A stretch of 6,826 nucleotides of DNA from an uncultured Actinomycetes bacterium (lineage in GTDB: Bacteria; Actinomycetota; Actinomycetes; Nanopelagicales; Nanopelagicaceae): the NCBI GenBank assembly GCA_903827345.1, contig CAIKID010000191.1, positions 1-6,826 of the forward strand. The letters run 5' to 3'. The notes under the pieces are model-generated. The model was not told the DNA's origin, searched no databases, and saw only the letters and a program-made list of their open reading frames with translations. How positions within the stretch are numbered: the stretch's first letter is position 1; each line of letters begins with the position of its first letter. Made by a program: the position numbers and the translations under genes. Below are positions 1 through 6,714 of this stretch, piece by piece.

Positions 1-416
1 CGAACAATGTTCGCGAATGCGACTCCCCAAAGCAGGGCAGGCAGGAAGCTAGAGATTGTGATCGCAAGATCCCAACGAGAACGCCACTTCTCACTTCCAT
101 ATTTACTGCGATATTCGAAGGAGACTCCGCGGACAATAAGCGAGAGCAGAATGAGGAAGAGTGGTAAATAGAAACCGCTAAACAATGTGGCGTACCACTC
201 CGGGAAGGCGGCGAATGTGGCACCACCAGCGACTAGCAACCAGACCTCATTGCCATCCCATAGTGGTCCAAGAGTTGTAAGAACAGCACGACGTTCGGCT
301 TGATTCTTTGCAACCACAGGAAGGAGTATTCCGACTCCGAAGTCGAAGCCCTCCAGGACGAAGTACCCGATCCAAAGAACGGCGATGGTCACGAACCAGA
401 ATGAATTAAGTGACAT
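1..416 (-). CDS. cydB: Cytochrome bd quinol oxidase subunit II, N-terminal part (cut by window edge)
   Basis: CydB is the integral-membrane partner of CydA in cytochrome bd oxidase, which oxidises quinol and reduces O2 to water. The visible 138 codons start at the ATG whose complement is at 414-416, giving MSLNSFWFVTIAVLWIGYFV. Family hallmarks follow: GFDFGVGILLP around residues 23-33 (Asp25), PLWDGNEVWL at 51-60 (Asp54), FPEWYATLFSGFYLPLFLIL, the SLIVRGVSFEYR segment, and LLWGVAFANIVR at the cut. At least three hydrophobic segments are present. A strong GGAGGAGA ribosome site overlaps the cydA stop codon, and only 14 bases separate the two genes, which indicates coupled translation. The C-terminal part and any following cydDC genes lie outside the window. 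Confidence 0.96.
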   Translation of the reverse strand, partial: MSLNSFWFVTIAVLWIGYFVLEGFDFGVGILLPVVAKNQAERRAVLTTLGPLWDGNEVWLLVAGGATFAAFPEWYATLFSGFYLPLFLILLSLIVRGVSFEYRSKYGSEKWRSRWDLAITISSFLPALLWGVAFANIV

Positions 417-430
417 TTTTTATTCTCCTC

Positions 431-1816
431 CTAGTAAGCCATCGTAAATGTCTTGGAATTTTCATCGCGTTCAATCGTCTTCTCTGGACCCACCTTGATG
501 GTGCGGAGGATCAATCCGAATTCGATTACTGCGAGTACTCCATAGAGCAGGGTGAATACAACCATTGTGAAGAGCACGCTTGCGGCGCTTACTCCAGGGC
601 TTACACCGGCTGAAGTTTTGAAGAGTCCAAAGACCACCCAGGGCTGACGAGCGCTCTCGGTGAATATCCAACCGAAAGAGTTAGCCAGAATCGGAAGGAA
701 TGGCAGCGCGATCATGCTGCGCACGAACCAAGGCTTGCTAGGGAAGCGGCCCTTCCTAATAAACCAGAGAGCAAGGAATGAGATTAATGCGGCGAGAGCA
801 CCGAATCCAATCATCAAGCGGAAGCTCCAATAGGCGAATGGAATATTTGGGGTGTAATTCCCAGGGCCATATTTCTGCTCATACGTCTTCTCTAAGTCAT
901 TAACACCTTCGACGGTTCCATTGACATTGCCAGTGGCCATGAAGGAGAGCACCGAAGGCAAACCAATTTGGAAGACAGAGTGGTTGCCGTTGAGCGTCCC
1001 AATAGTGAGAAGAGAGAAGGGGACATTTGCCTTGGTGGTGTAATTCGCTTCCGCCGCTGCCATCTTCATTGGTTGTTGTGTTGTCATCAAGCGTGATGTT
1101 GTATCGCCTGAAACTGCAACAAATACGAAAGATATCAAGACCGTAATGAGACCAATCTTAAGCACAGGCTTGGCAACTTCGGCATCCTTATTTTGAAAGA
1201 GCATCCAAGCTGCGACACCCGCAAAGAGCGCTCCTGCGGTCAAGAATGCAGAAGGAATTGTGTGGAAGAAAGCCGCGACTGCAGTGGAATTGCCAAGTAC
1301 CTTCCAGATACTTGTCAGTTCAGCGCGTCCGTGAGCTCCGTTCAATACATATCCGACCGGGTGCTGCATGAAAGCGTTTGCGGCCAAGATGAAGTAGGCG
1401 GAGAGCAAAGTTCCGGTCGCTGCAACCCAGATAGAAGCAAGGTGCAATTTCTTAGGTATGCGATCCCAACCAAAGATCCATATCCCCAGGAAGGTGCTCT
1501 CTAGGAAGAAGGCAATCAAACCTTCCATGGCAAGCGGTGCTCCGAAGATATCTCCTACAAAGCGACTATAGGAAGACCAGTTCATACCAAACTGGAACTC
1601 CTGCACGATGCCTGTAACTACACCGATAGCGAAGTTAATAAGGAAGAGCTTTCCAAAGAATTTTGTGGCACGAAGATACTTATCTTTATTTGTTCGGTAC
1701 CAAGCGGTCTGCAAGCCAGCGACTAGAAAACCAGAACCGATAGTGATTGGAACGAAGATGAAGTGATAAACGGTGGTGATACCGAATTGCCATCTGGCAA
1801 GGTCTAATGCACTCAT
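431..1816 (-). CDS. cydA: Cytochrome bd quinol oxidase subunit I
   Basis: CydA carries the three haems and the quinol site of cytochrome bd, a high-affinity terminal oxidase of the cell membrane. The 461-residue protein aligns well by eye with E. coli CydA. His18 (WQFGITTVYHF) matches the haem ligand His19, Glu98 and Glu106 (APLAMEGLIAFFLEST) match Glu99 and Glu107, and His185 (FFHTIPSAF) matches His186. Met335 (SFRLMIGF) matches the axial Met393. Lys251 and Glu256 (QQPMKMAAAEANY) match the quinol-loop Lys252 and Glu257. It is about 60 residues shorter than the E. coli protein, mostly between residues 290 and 325, so this is the short Q-loop form common in Gram-positive bacteria. The ATG is preceded by an AGGGGAA ribosome site. 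cydB follows directly. All key ligands are present, so it should be functional. Confidence 0.97.
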   Translation of the reverse strand: MSALDLARWQFGITTVYHFIFVPITIGSGFLVAGLQTAWYRTNKDKYLRATKFFGKLFLINFAIGVVTGIVQEFQFGMNWSSYSRFVGDIFGAPLAMEGLIAFFLESTFLGIWIFGWDRIPKKLHLASIWVAATGTLLSAYFILAANAFMQHPVGYVLNGAHGRAELTSIWKVLGNSTAVAAFFHTIPSAFLTAGALFAGVAAWMLFQNKDAEVAKPVLKIGLITVLISFVFVAVSGDTTSRLMTTQQPMKMAAAEANYTTKANVPFSLLTIGTLNGNHSVFQIGLPSVLSFMATGNVNGTVEGVNDLEKTYEQKYGPGNYTPNIPFAYWSFRLMIGFGALAALISFLALWFIRKGRFPSKPWFVRSMIALPFLPILANSFGWIFTESARQPWVVFGLFKTSAGVSPGVSAASVLFTMVVFTLLYGVLAVIEFGLILRTIKVGPEKTIERDENSKTFTMAY

Positions 1817-1854
1817 GAATTTCCCCTATCTGACGGGTAAATCCTTGCGATAAA

Positions 1855-1888
1855 CACAGGGGTTTCACAGATAACCTGTGAGTGCTAA
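1855..1888 (-). promoter_or_regulatory. Overlapping dyads in the cydA leader (operator or leader hairpin candidate)
   Basis: Two inverted repeats share one arm. TCACAG (1865-1870) and CTGTGA (1876-1881) are perfect 6-bp arms around ATAAC. CACAGG (1855-1860) and CCTGTG (1875-1880) are perfect arms 14 bases apart. They lie 39-65 bases upstream of the cydA ATG. GAGTGCTAA at 1880-1888 equals one perfect half of the CIRCE operator of HrcA, but the partner half at the correct spacing is poor (about 4 of 9). They could form a repressor or activator site, or alternative hairpins in the cydA leader RNA. I could not assign a confident -35/-10 pair for cydA in this gap. Confidence 0.35.
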
Positions 1889-1920
1889 CCCTTGCGGGAG
1901 TGTGTTTTACAACAACTTTA

Positions 1921-1930
1921 TAACCGGTTA
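1921..1930. repeat. 10-bp perfect palindrome TAACCGGTTA
   Basis: The palindrome TAACCGGTTA sits between the terminator-like hairpin and the cydA leader dyads. On the minus strand it runs into TATAAA (1922-1917), which resembles a -10 box but has no matching -35 at 16-18 bases. It could be an operator over the cydA promoter. A chance palindrome of this length is possible. Confidence 0.25.
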
Positions 1931-1940
1931 CCTATTCAAA

Positions 1941-1956
1941 GACGGGGAAACCCATC
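1941..1956 (-). terminator. Weak hairpin after the dimethylformamidase-like gene remnant
   Basis: Read on the minus strand, GATGGG and CCCGTC form a 6-bp stem (one G.U pair) around a 4-base loop, followed by TTTG. It begins one base after the TAG stop at 1958-1960. The position is right for an intrinsic terminator separating this gene from cydA downstream. The U-tract is only three bases, so strength is doubtful. Confidence 0.35.
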
Positions 1957-1957
1957 T

Positions 1958-3061
1958 CTACTTCAACAAATAGCCCACTTTTGGGGTCTGCCACAAGGTC
2001 AAAATTTGCAGCGTGATAGATCGGATGAGGGTCTGAGCTGAATAATCAAAGGGAAGATCGATGCAGGCATCGCTCAACTGGCAACTCCATGTACTCAAGC
2101 CGGCATCAAATATCGCGCTTCCAGAAGGTAGAGCGAGCCACGTTACCTGACCGACCGGAACCTTCTTCATACCTTTGTGACGGGTTGCATCGCGCCACGC
2201 TAAAACACCGCTATACAAAATATGGATGTTTGGCGGCTCTGCCACATTAGGAGTTACTGCTTCTACTTCAGAATCCGTCGTGAGCCCACTGATCGCAGCG
2301 GTCTTGGATACCTGCAACCATGCTGGAATGCTGACTGGTTTAAGTGTGCCGTATACGTGCACGCCACTCGTTTGCTCACCTGAAATTAGGTTCGTGGGCG
2401 TATTAATTCGTTCATTGCTGAACTCAAGTGTCACTTGGCTTAGATTCGTATCTGGATCATCAGTTGCATATCGATACATAACTGCGTGTCGGTCGCCCCC
2501 GTATTTCGATGGCTCTAAGCGAGTCTGCCAGTAGGAGGTATTGCCGCCCAGTATCGCAATATTGGTCCCCACATTTCGATCAGCGATGAAGGTATTAAAC
2601 ATTCGGTTAGTGAAGTATTCGGCATGTCCTCCGACAATAATTCCAGAGTAGTTGCTTGTGATGGATGGCCAGTTATTGATGTCAAGATCCGTTTCTTGAT
2701 CCACGTTCAAACCCTGTTTTTCGACAAATTGAATGAGTGGAATTGCATCTCGTTGTATGGAGTAGGCACCGCTGCCCAACAGGGGGCGATCAAAAGAGAC
2801 TACGCGACTTCTTTCATTAGCATCTGAGATGCCATCGAGCCCAGGTCCTATATATGCCGAACGACCGCCAAAAGTGTTGTACATCTGCCACGAAATGAAG
2901 GATTGCATCATGACCAATTTAGATGAACCGACAGGGCTGCGAACGACAAGCGGCGCTGCATTTTCAATCTGCCCAAAAGCAGAGAAGGAGACGATGAGAT
3001 AGAAACCAGGAGTCCAATCATTTCCAACCGTAAATGTGGTCGCAGTGGGCCAATTCGCTTA
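1958..3061 (-). pseudogene. Decayed gene with N,N-dimethylformamidase large-subunit-like C-terminal domain
   Basis: The open frame below the stop resembles the domain shared with the large subunit of N,N-dimethylformamidase and many uncharacterised secreted actinobacterial proteins. From the TTG at 2917, visible marks are SWQMYNTFGGRSAY (residues 9-22), RVVSFDRPLLGSG (38-50), a GLNVDQETDLDI stretch (69-80), IIVGGHAEYFTNRM (93-106, where the family usually has GHDEYW), NIAILGGNTSYWQTRLEPS, and SGSAIFDAGLSTWSC near the end. Homology does not stop at the first possible start. In-frame codons above 2917 read ANWPTATTFTVGNDWTPGFY and onward, typical of this family, up to a TAA at 3059-3061. That stretch has no ATG, GTG or TTG, and no ribosome site precedes the TTG or the ATGs at 2911 and 2908. 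Above the stop the same frame reads QATTAREATRYN, and another frame reads LGLGGAGSNLIFQKS (about 3170-3126), which looks like the upstream GGxG segment after a frameshift. No signal peptide or start remains. The alternative is a sequencing error or a short TTG-start gene. The domain assignment is from motif memory. Confidence 0.62.
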
Positions 3062-3197
3062 GTTATAACGGGTAGCTTCTCGCGCTGTCGTGGCTTGACC
3101 TTTCCTCAACTTGATAGGCGTTGAGCGCTCTTCTGGAAGATGAGATTTGAGCCAGCCCCGCCGAGTCCGAGCGATGCGGCAACCACTTTGCCGACCC

Positions 3198-3226
3198 AAC
3201 CTCACAAAATGTCAGTTTGTGGGGTT
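3198..3226. repeat. 11-bp inverted repeat upstream of the signalling operon
   Basis: AACCTCACAAA (3198-3208) and TTTGTGGGGTT (3216-3226) pair at 10 of 11 positions, with one T.G pair, around a 7-base spacer. A second smaller dyad, GTTAC (3224-3228) and GTAAC (3236-3240), overlaps its right arm. Together they occupy about -110 to -67 relative to the predicted start of transcription of the receiver gene. This is compatible with an activator or autoregulatory site, or with a hairpin blocking antisense transcription. The remnants of the minus-strand pseudogene end at about this point. Confidence 0.4.
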
Positions 3227-3273
3227 ACCCATTGTGTAACGAGTCTATTTTCGGTTAATAATGAACTTTCTGC

Positions 3274-3300
3274 TTGAAACTAAGACAGGATACCTATAAT
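3274..3300 (+). promoter_or_regulatory. Sigma-70-type promoter giving a leaderless mRNA for the four-gene operon
   Basis: A consensus -10 box TATAAT lies at 3295-3300. The best -35 is TTGAAA at 3274-3279 with a short 15-bp spacer; GCTTGA at 3272-3277 would give 17 bp but matches less well. The ATG at 3307 is 6 bases after the -10 box, where transcription should begin. No Shine-Dalgarno site is possible in between. The TATAAT-N6-ATG layout is the known signature of leaderless genes in Actinobacteria and fixes the start of the receiver gene. Confidence 0.75.
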
Positions 3301-3306
3301 TCACGC

Positions 3307-3726
3307 ATGATAGACGATTCGCAAACCACTGCTGTGGCTGGAAAGCGCGTTATGGTCATCGATGACAATGCTGATATTCGCAACTTAATCTCTTTAATAC
3401 TTACTTCCGAGAGTTATGAAGTACTAGTTGTCGAATCGGGTATTGAGCTCTTAGAAAAGATTGCACACTTCAGTCCAGACTTACTTTTGCTCGACATCAT
3501 GATGCCTCATATGTCTGGCTTTGAAGTCTTGGAGTCTGTGAGATCTCTTCCAGACGCGCATCTGAGTTCTATCCCAATTGTGATGATCACTGCTAAATCC
3601 CTGGATGTAGATGTAGACCGAGCTCTAATGCTGGGAGCCAACTCTTACATCGTAAAGCCCTTTCGCGCAGACGCGCTAAAAGAGAAAGTAAGTGCCCAAT
3701 TGAGCCAAGGAGCCCGAGGCAGATGA
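3307..3726 (+). CDS. Stand-alone response-regulator receiver domain (CheY-like)
   Basis: The 139-residue protein is a single receiver domain with no output domain. Its acidic pair is Asp19-Asp20 (VMVIDDNADIR), the phosphoacceptor is Asp63 (LLLLDIMMPHMSG), and the switch residues are Thr95 (IVMITAKS) and Lys117 (YIVKPF). All are intact, so it should accept phosphate. It probably acts in the cytoplasm as a phosphate carrier or by protein contact. The start is set at the ATG 3307 because the -10 box ends 6 bases before it; an in-frame TTG at 3274 would place coding sequence over the promoter. The TGA stop overlaps the ATG of the next gene by 4 bases (ATGA). Its place as first gene before a histidine kinase suggests a role as an intermediate in that pathway (inference). 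Confidence 0.92.
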   Translation: MIDDSQTTAVAGKRVMVIDDNADIRNLISLILTSESYEVLVVESGIELLEKIAHFSPDLLLLDIMMPHMSGFEVLESVRSLPDAHLSSIPIVMITAKSLDVDVDRALMLGANSYIVKPFRADALKEKVSAQLSQGARGR

Positions 3727-4265
3727 AACAACACATCAACCGTTTACTAATTATTTCTCTCGCAACACTCCTTTTAGTAGCTGGCGTGAGCACATCCGAT
3801 GGTGCAACACCTAAGCCAACACCAACGAAGAATCCCTATGGTTCCAGTGTCGCCATCGATCCGCCACGTCCAAATGATGTAGTTCTAACTGTTACCAATC
3901 ACTCCAAGGTTGTGCGGTTTACATTTAATTCTCTGCGCAAGTTGGGTTCAACTCAAGTTACCGTCTACGAACCATTTGTTAAAGTTCGCCAAACATTTAC
4001 CGTGGTCTCGCTTGCGAAGATCTTCAAGAGTGCAAATATTTCATCAACCGCCAAGGTATCAACTGACGCGCTTAATGATTACATCTATACAAATATCGCT
4101 AAGAATTTTACGGATTCGCAGGGTCAATTGGCGATTGCGCGGTTTGGCGGACCTATCCCATACGACCAGGGTGGTCCGATTCGTTTAATCTTTCCCGATA
4201 AATCAAAACTGAGTAAGAACCTCGATGCGTGGAACTGGTCATTGAATACAATAACGGTTAAGTAA
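3723..4265 (+). CDS. Secreted small protein with sulfite-oxidase/molybdopterin-type fold, lacking cysteine
   Basis: The 180-residue product has a Sec-type signal peptide (MKQHINR, then a hydrophobic core at about residues 8-22) and a Pro/Thr-rich linker (TPKPTPTKNP, 29-38). The rest resembles the small stand-alone proteins related to the oxidoreductase molybdopterin-binding (SUOX-like) domain: VRFTFNSLRKLGSTQVT (64-80), RQTFTVVSLAKIFKSANI (89-106), ALNDY (116-120), GPIPYDQGGPIRLIFP (143-158) and LDAWNWSLNTITV to the end. Catalytic members hold molybdenum through a conserved cysteine, whereas this protein has no cysteine at all. A ligand-binding or sensing role outside the membrane is therefore more likely than oxidoreductase activity (inference). 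There is no lipobox. It overlaps the receiver gene by 4 bases and its TAA directly abuts the ATG of the histidine kinase, so it is probably the external partner of that kinase. Confidence 0.82.
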   Translation: MKQHINRLLIISLATLLLVAGVSTSDGATPKPTPTKNPYGSSVAIDPPRPNDVVLTVTNHSKVVRFTFNSLRKLGSTQVTVYEPFVKVRQTFTVVSLAKIFKSANISSTAKVSTDALNDYIYTNIAKNFTDSQGQLAIARFGGPIPYDQGGPIRLIFPDKSKLSKNLDAWNWSLNTITVK

Positions 4266-6008
4266 ATGGAAAGAAGACAGGATCTTGATCGCAATGTATT
4301 GAGATTTCGGGTCTCTCGCGGGCAAAAAGCCTTGGCTTTCATTGCTTTTCTCTCCTTCCTCGCTCTTAGTTTTTCCATCATAGTTACTAATAAGTCATCA
4401 ATCGCGGAATCCAAAAGTTTGACCTCCGCTGAAGCTCCGGCAGCATCAATCATTTTCACGCAGCGCGAAACTTTGGTTTACACGATTCGCCTGGCACAGT
4501 GGCTGGATCAGCAGATTCCCCGTCGCGAGGTGCAAATTGCGAGAGCACTTCTAGCGCAGCGATTGGCAGTGATCAATTTGGACGGTAAGTCCGTTGGCCA
4601 AGCCGCGCCTCCTGAGTTTTTGCAAGCGCTCTTTACGACCGATTCCATAGTGGATAGCAGCGCTCCTGGGATTCTCTCAGGGGTAGAGCACACTAAATTG
4701 ACTCGACAACTCAATCCTGAAATTGAGGGACTGATATCCCAAGCTAGGACTTTAGTTGTCGATTATCAGCAAGCCGTAGATAACCAACTCGCTACTTCGG
4801 CGAAGACCTCGCGTAACTATGACTTCATCACCTTGTTGTTCCTGATGCTATTTATGACCATCTCTGGAACCTGGTTTGTCTGGTTCGGGCGTACATCTAT
4901 TTTTCAATATAGGAAGAGTAAAAATCTGATCATGGCAGAGGGACGGAGGTTGGAAATATTGGCGACGGAGTTAGCTGCCAGTAACGCGGTAGTTATAGAA
5001 CTAGAATCACTCAACGCCTCCAAGAATGAATTTATTTCGAATATAAGTCATGAATTGCGTACGCCGTTAACAAGTATCATCGGCTATGTTGATGTTCTTT
5101 CTACAAATATAGAATTGGATTCCAACCCACAACTGGACGAGATTTTTCAGGTACTCGACAGAAACGCCACTATTTTACTCTCGCTAGTCCAGAGTTTATT
5201 GGCTCTCTCCCAATTGGATTCGCCGAATAAGAGGGACTCCTTCAAAGCTACCGATTTACTCACTCTCGCCGAAGATGCCATATTTATATTGCATTCTGAG
5301 ATCGAGAAGAAAGAAATTTCGGTTAAGTTAAATTATAAGCTGGACGATCCATATATTATCGACGGAGATTCAGGGCTAATTTCACAGGCTTTCATCAATT
5401 TATTTGCTAACGCCATTAAATTCAGTTTTGAAGCAAAAGTGATAGAAATAGATTTGGTGCGAAAGACACGTACTGATTCGCAAAATACCATATCAATTTC
5501 TATTCAAGATCATGGAATCGGAATTCCCGAAGCCGAGATATCCCACCTTTCGGAACGTTTCTTTCGGGCTTCGAATGCAGTTTCTGGCCATGTGCCAGGA
5601 ACGGGATTAGGTTTAGCAATTGTTGCCAAAGTCGTTAAGTTACACGGCGCGCATCTGAGAATTGATTCATCCCTGGGCGAGGGCACAACATTTACCATCG
5701 ATTTTCCTGAATACCTCTCTCCGGTCGAAGCCTTGATCTTGAATCGCAAATTTGAGCTGTTAGCGGAGGCGATCACAGGAATTCAAGTGGACGACCAGCC
5801 ACTTCTCAAGGCTAAACTTCACGAATATGGTGGCGCACTAGGATTTTACGAGTTTGCCGAGATCGGAGAAGAACTTCTCTCCCTCTCACGGGGTCTGGCG
5901 GATGTTGAAAAAGTTGCAGAACCAGAGACTCTCAGGGTCCGCGACCAACTTGTAGTTCGAATGAAAGAAGCACTTACAATGAGAGAAAAGGGTGAGTCCA
6001 ATGTCTAG
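4266..6008 (+). CDS. Two-TM sensor histidine kinase with C-terminal Hpt-like extension
   Basis: This 580-residue kinase has TM1 at about residues 21-41, an outside domain at about 42-185 that looks mainly helical and matches no domain I recognise, and TM2 at about 186-208. A helical linker (215-252) leads to the HisKA domain with His262 in ISHELRTPLTSIIGY. The ATPase domain follows with the N box NLFANAIKFS (Asn382), G1 DHGIGIP (Asp415), F box ERFFRAS and G2 GTGLGLAI (445-452). All key residues are present, so it should be active. After the normal end (FTIDFPEY, about 483) there are some 95 further residues, including LKAKLHEYGGALGFYEFAEI (514-533), which resemble the helix-rich His phosphotransfer (Hpt) fold. 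His519 is a candidate phosphoacceptor, but its spacing to the glycine motif is not standard. The ATG directly follows the stop of the preceding gene (TAAATG), suggesting translational coupling. The stop overlaps the next gene by 8 bases. Confidence 0.94.
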   Translation: MERRQDLDRNVLRFRVSRGQKALAFIAFLSFLALSFSIIVTNKSSIAESKSLTSAEAPAASIIFTQRETLVYTIRLAQWLDQQIPRREVQIARALLAQRLAVINLDGKSVGQAAPPEFLQALFTTDSIVDSSAPGILSGVEHTKLTRQLNPEIEGLISQARTLVVDYQQAVDNQLATSAKTSRNYDFITLLFLMLFMTISGTWFVWFGRTSIFQYRKSKNLIMAEGRRLEILATELAASNAVVIELESLNASKNEFISNISHELRTPLTSIIGYVDVLSTNIELDSNPQLDEIFQVLDRNATILLSLVQSLLALSQLDSPNKRDSFKATDLLTLAEDAIFILHSEIEKKEISVKLNYKLDDPYIIDGDSGLISQAFINLFANAIKFSFEAKVIEIDLVRKTRTDSQNTISISIQDHGIGIPEAEISHLSERFFRASNAVSGHVPGTGLGLAIVAKVVKLHGAHLRIDSSLGEGTTFTIDFPEYLSPVEALILNRKFELLAEAITGIQVDDQPLLKAKLHEYGGALGFYEFAEIGEELLSLSRGLADVEKVAEPETLRVRDQLVVRMKEALTMREKGESNV

Positions 6009-6714
6009 TGAATTGATATTGATTGTGGATGACAACAAGGATGTCCGAGCTTTTGTGCGCACCTCCCTTGAAGTCGAGGGCTATCAAGTTGATGAGGCTG
6101 TTGATGGCACCGATGCGTTACTTAAATTTCAAAACAATAACCCCGCGGTAGTCATTTTGGATTTGAGTATGGGCCACCCCGATGGTTTTGAAGTCTGTCG
6201 TGAAATCCGCCGAAACTCCACTGTCCCCATCATCATGCTCACCGATCGAGGTGAAGAGGTAGACGAGGCTATGTGCTTGGCAGCCGGCGCTGACGATTAC
6301 ATCTCGAAGCCTGTCAGCCCCAGAATTCTGGCGCTACGCGTATCTACGCAGATTCGACATTCTAAGAGCGAAAAGACCCAACGCTTAGGGATGCTCACCG
6401 CAGGGGGATTGACTTTGAATCTCGAGACCAGGCAAGTGGACTTCGATGAAGGACAAGTTGCCGTAACCCGAACCGAGTTCGATTTCCTCAAATTACTGAT
6501 GGAGCACCCTCGTAAAGTCTTTACTCGCGAAGAGGTCATCTCGGCTATCGGCGGTACGGCGGACTTCTCCAATGATCACTTCCTGGATACCCATGCTTCT
6601 CGCCTGCGCTTAAAAATTAAAAGTGCTGGCGGACCGAAAGTTATTTCAGCTGTGCGCGGCGTCGGGTATCGCCTGATCGCGACCCAAGGCAAAATCGAGG
6701 AAGTTAGCGCTTAA
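6001..6714 (+). CDS. OmpR/PhoB-family DNA-binding response regulator
   Basis: The 237-residue regulator has an N-terminal receiver with Asp10-Asp11 (LIVDDNKDVR), phosphoacceptor Asp54 (VILDLSMGHPDGFEV), Thr81 (IIMLTD) and Lys103 (YISKPV). A C-terminal winged helix follows at about 135-230, with TRTEFDFLKLLMEHP, KVFTREEVI, the recognition-helix region HFLDTHASRLRLKIK and the closing hairpin VISAVRGVGYRLI. The proline normally four residues after the phosphoacceptor (DLMLP) is Gly58 here, a mild oddity. The ATG at 6001 is chosen over the in-frame GTG at 5992 because the AAAAGGGTGAG stretch (5985-5995) serves as its ribosome site. It overlaps the kinase gene by 8 bases. It is presumably the transcriptional output of the pathway; the operon's own upstream repeats are possible targets (inference). 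Confidence 0.95.
   Translation: MSSELILIVDDNKDVRAFVRTSLEVEGYQVDEAVDGTDALLKFQNNNPAVVILDLSMGHPDGFEVCREIRRNSTVPIIMLTDRGEEVDEAMCLAAGADDYISKPVSPRILALRVSTQIRHSKSEKTQRLGMLTAGGLTLNLETRQVDFDEGQVAVTRTEFDFLKLLMEHPRKVFTREEVISAIGGTADFSNDHFLDTHASRLRLKIKSAGGPKVISAVRGVGYRLIATQGKIEEVSA

Noticed and set aside
410..613. Plus-strand open frame of 67 codons across the cydA/cydB junction
   Set aside because: It lies antisense to two clear cytochrome bd genes, has no recognisable domain and no ribosome site. The other frames overlapping cydA, the kinase and the regulator were rejected for the same reason.
1861..1881. CRP or Rex binding site upstream of cydA
   Set aside because: The dyad is TCACAG-N5-CTGTGA, the opposite arm order to the CRP consensus (TGTGA-N6-TCACA), and the TTGTGA...TCACAA pattern of Rex is absent.
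2226..2534. Plus-strand frame of 102 codons inside the dimethylformamidase-like gene
   Set aside because: It is antisense to a frame with clear family motifs, and its composition shows no protein-like pattern of its own.
3062..3069. GTTATAAC 8-bp palindrome
   Set aside because: It is short and A+T-rich, it lies inside the decayed gene next to the stop codon, and no gene is placed to use it as an operator.
3274..3306. TTG start adding 11 residues to the receiver protein
   Set aside because: The added residues would be encoded by the -35 and -10 elements, and the receiver fold needs none of them. ATG at 3307 fits a leaderless start.
4124..4459. Minus-strand frame of 111 codons across the SUOX-like/kinase junction
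   Set aside because: It is antisense to two well-supported genes in a tight operon, with no motif or ribosome site.
5992..6000. GTG start three codons upstream for the OmpR-type regulator
   Set aside because: The purine-rich ribosome site would overlap or lie too near this GTG, whereas it is well spaced for the ATG at 6001.
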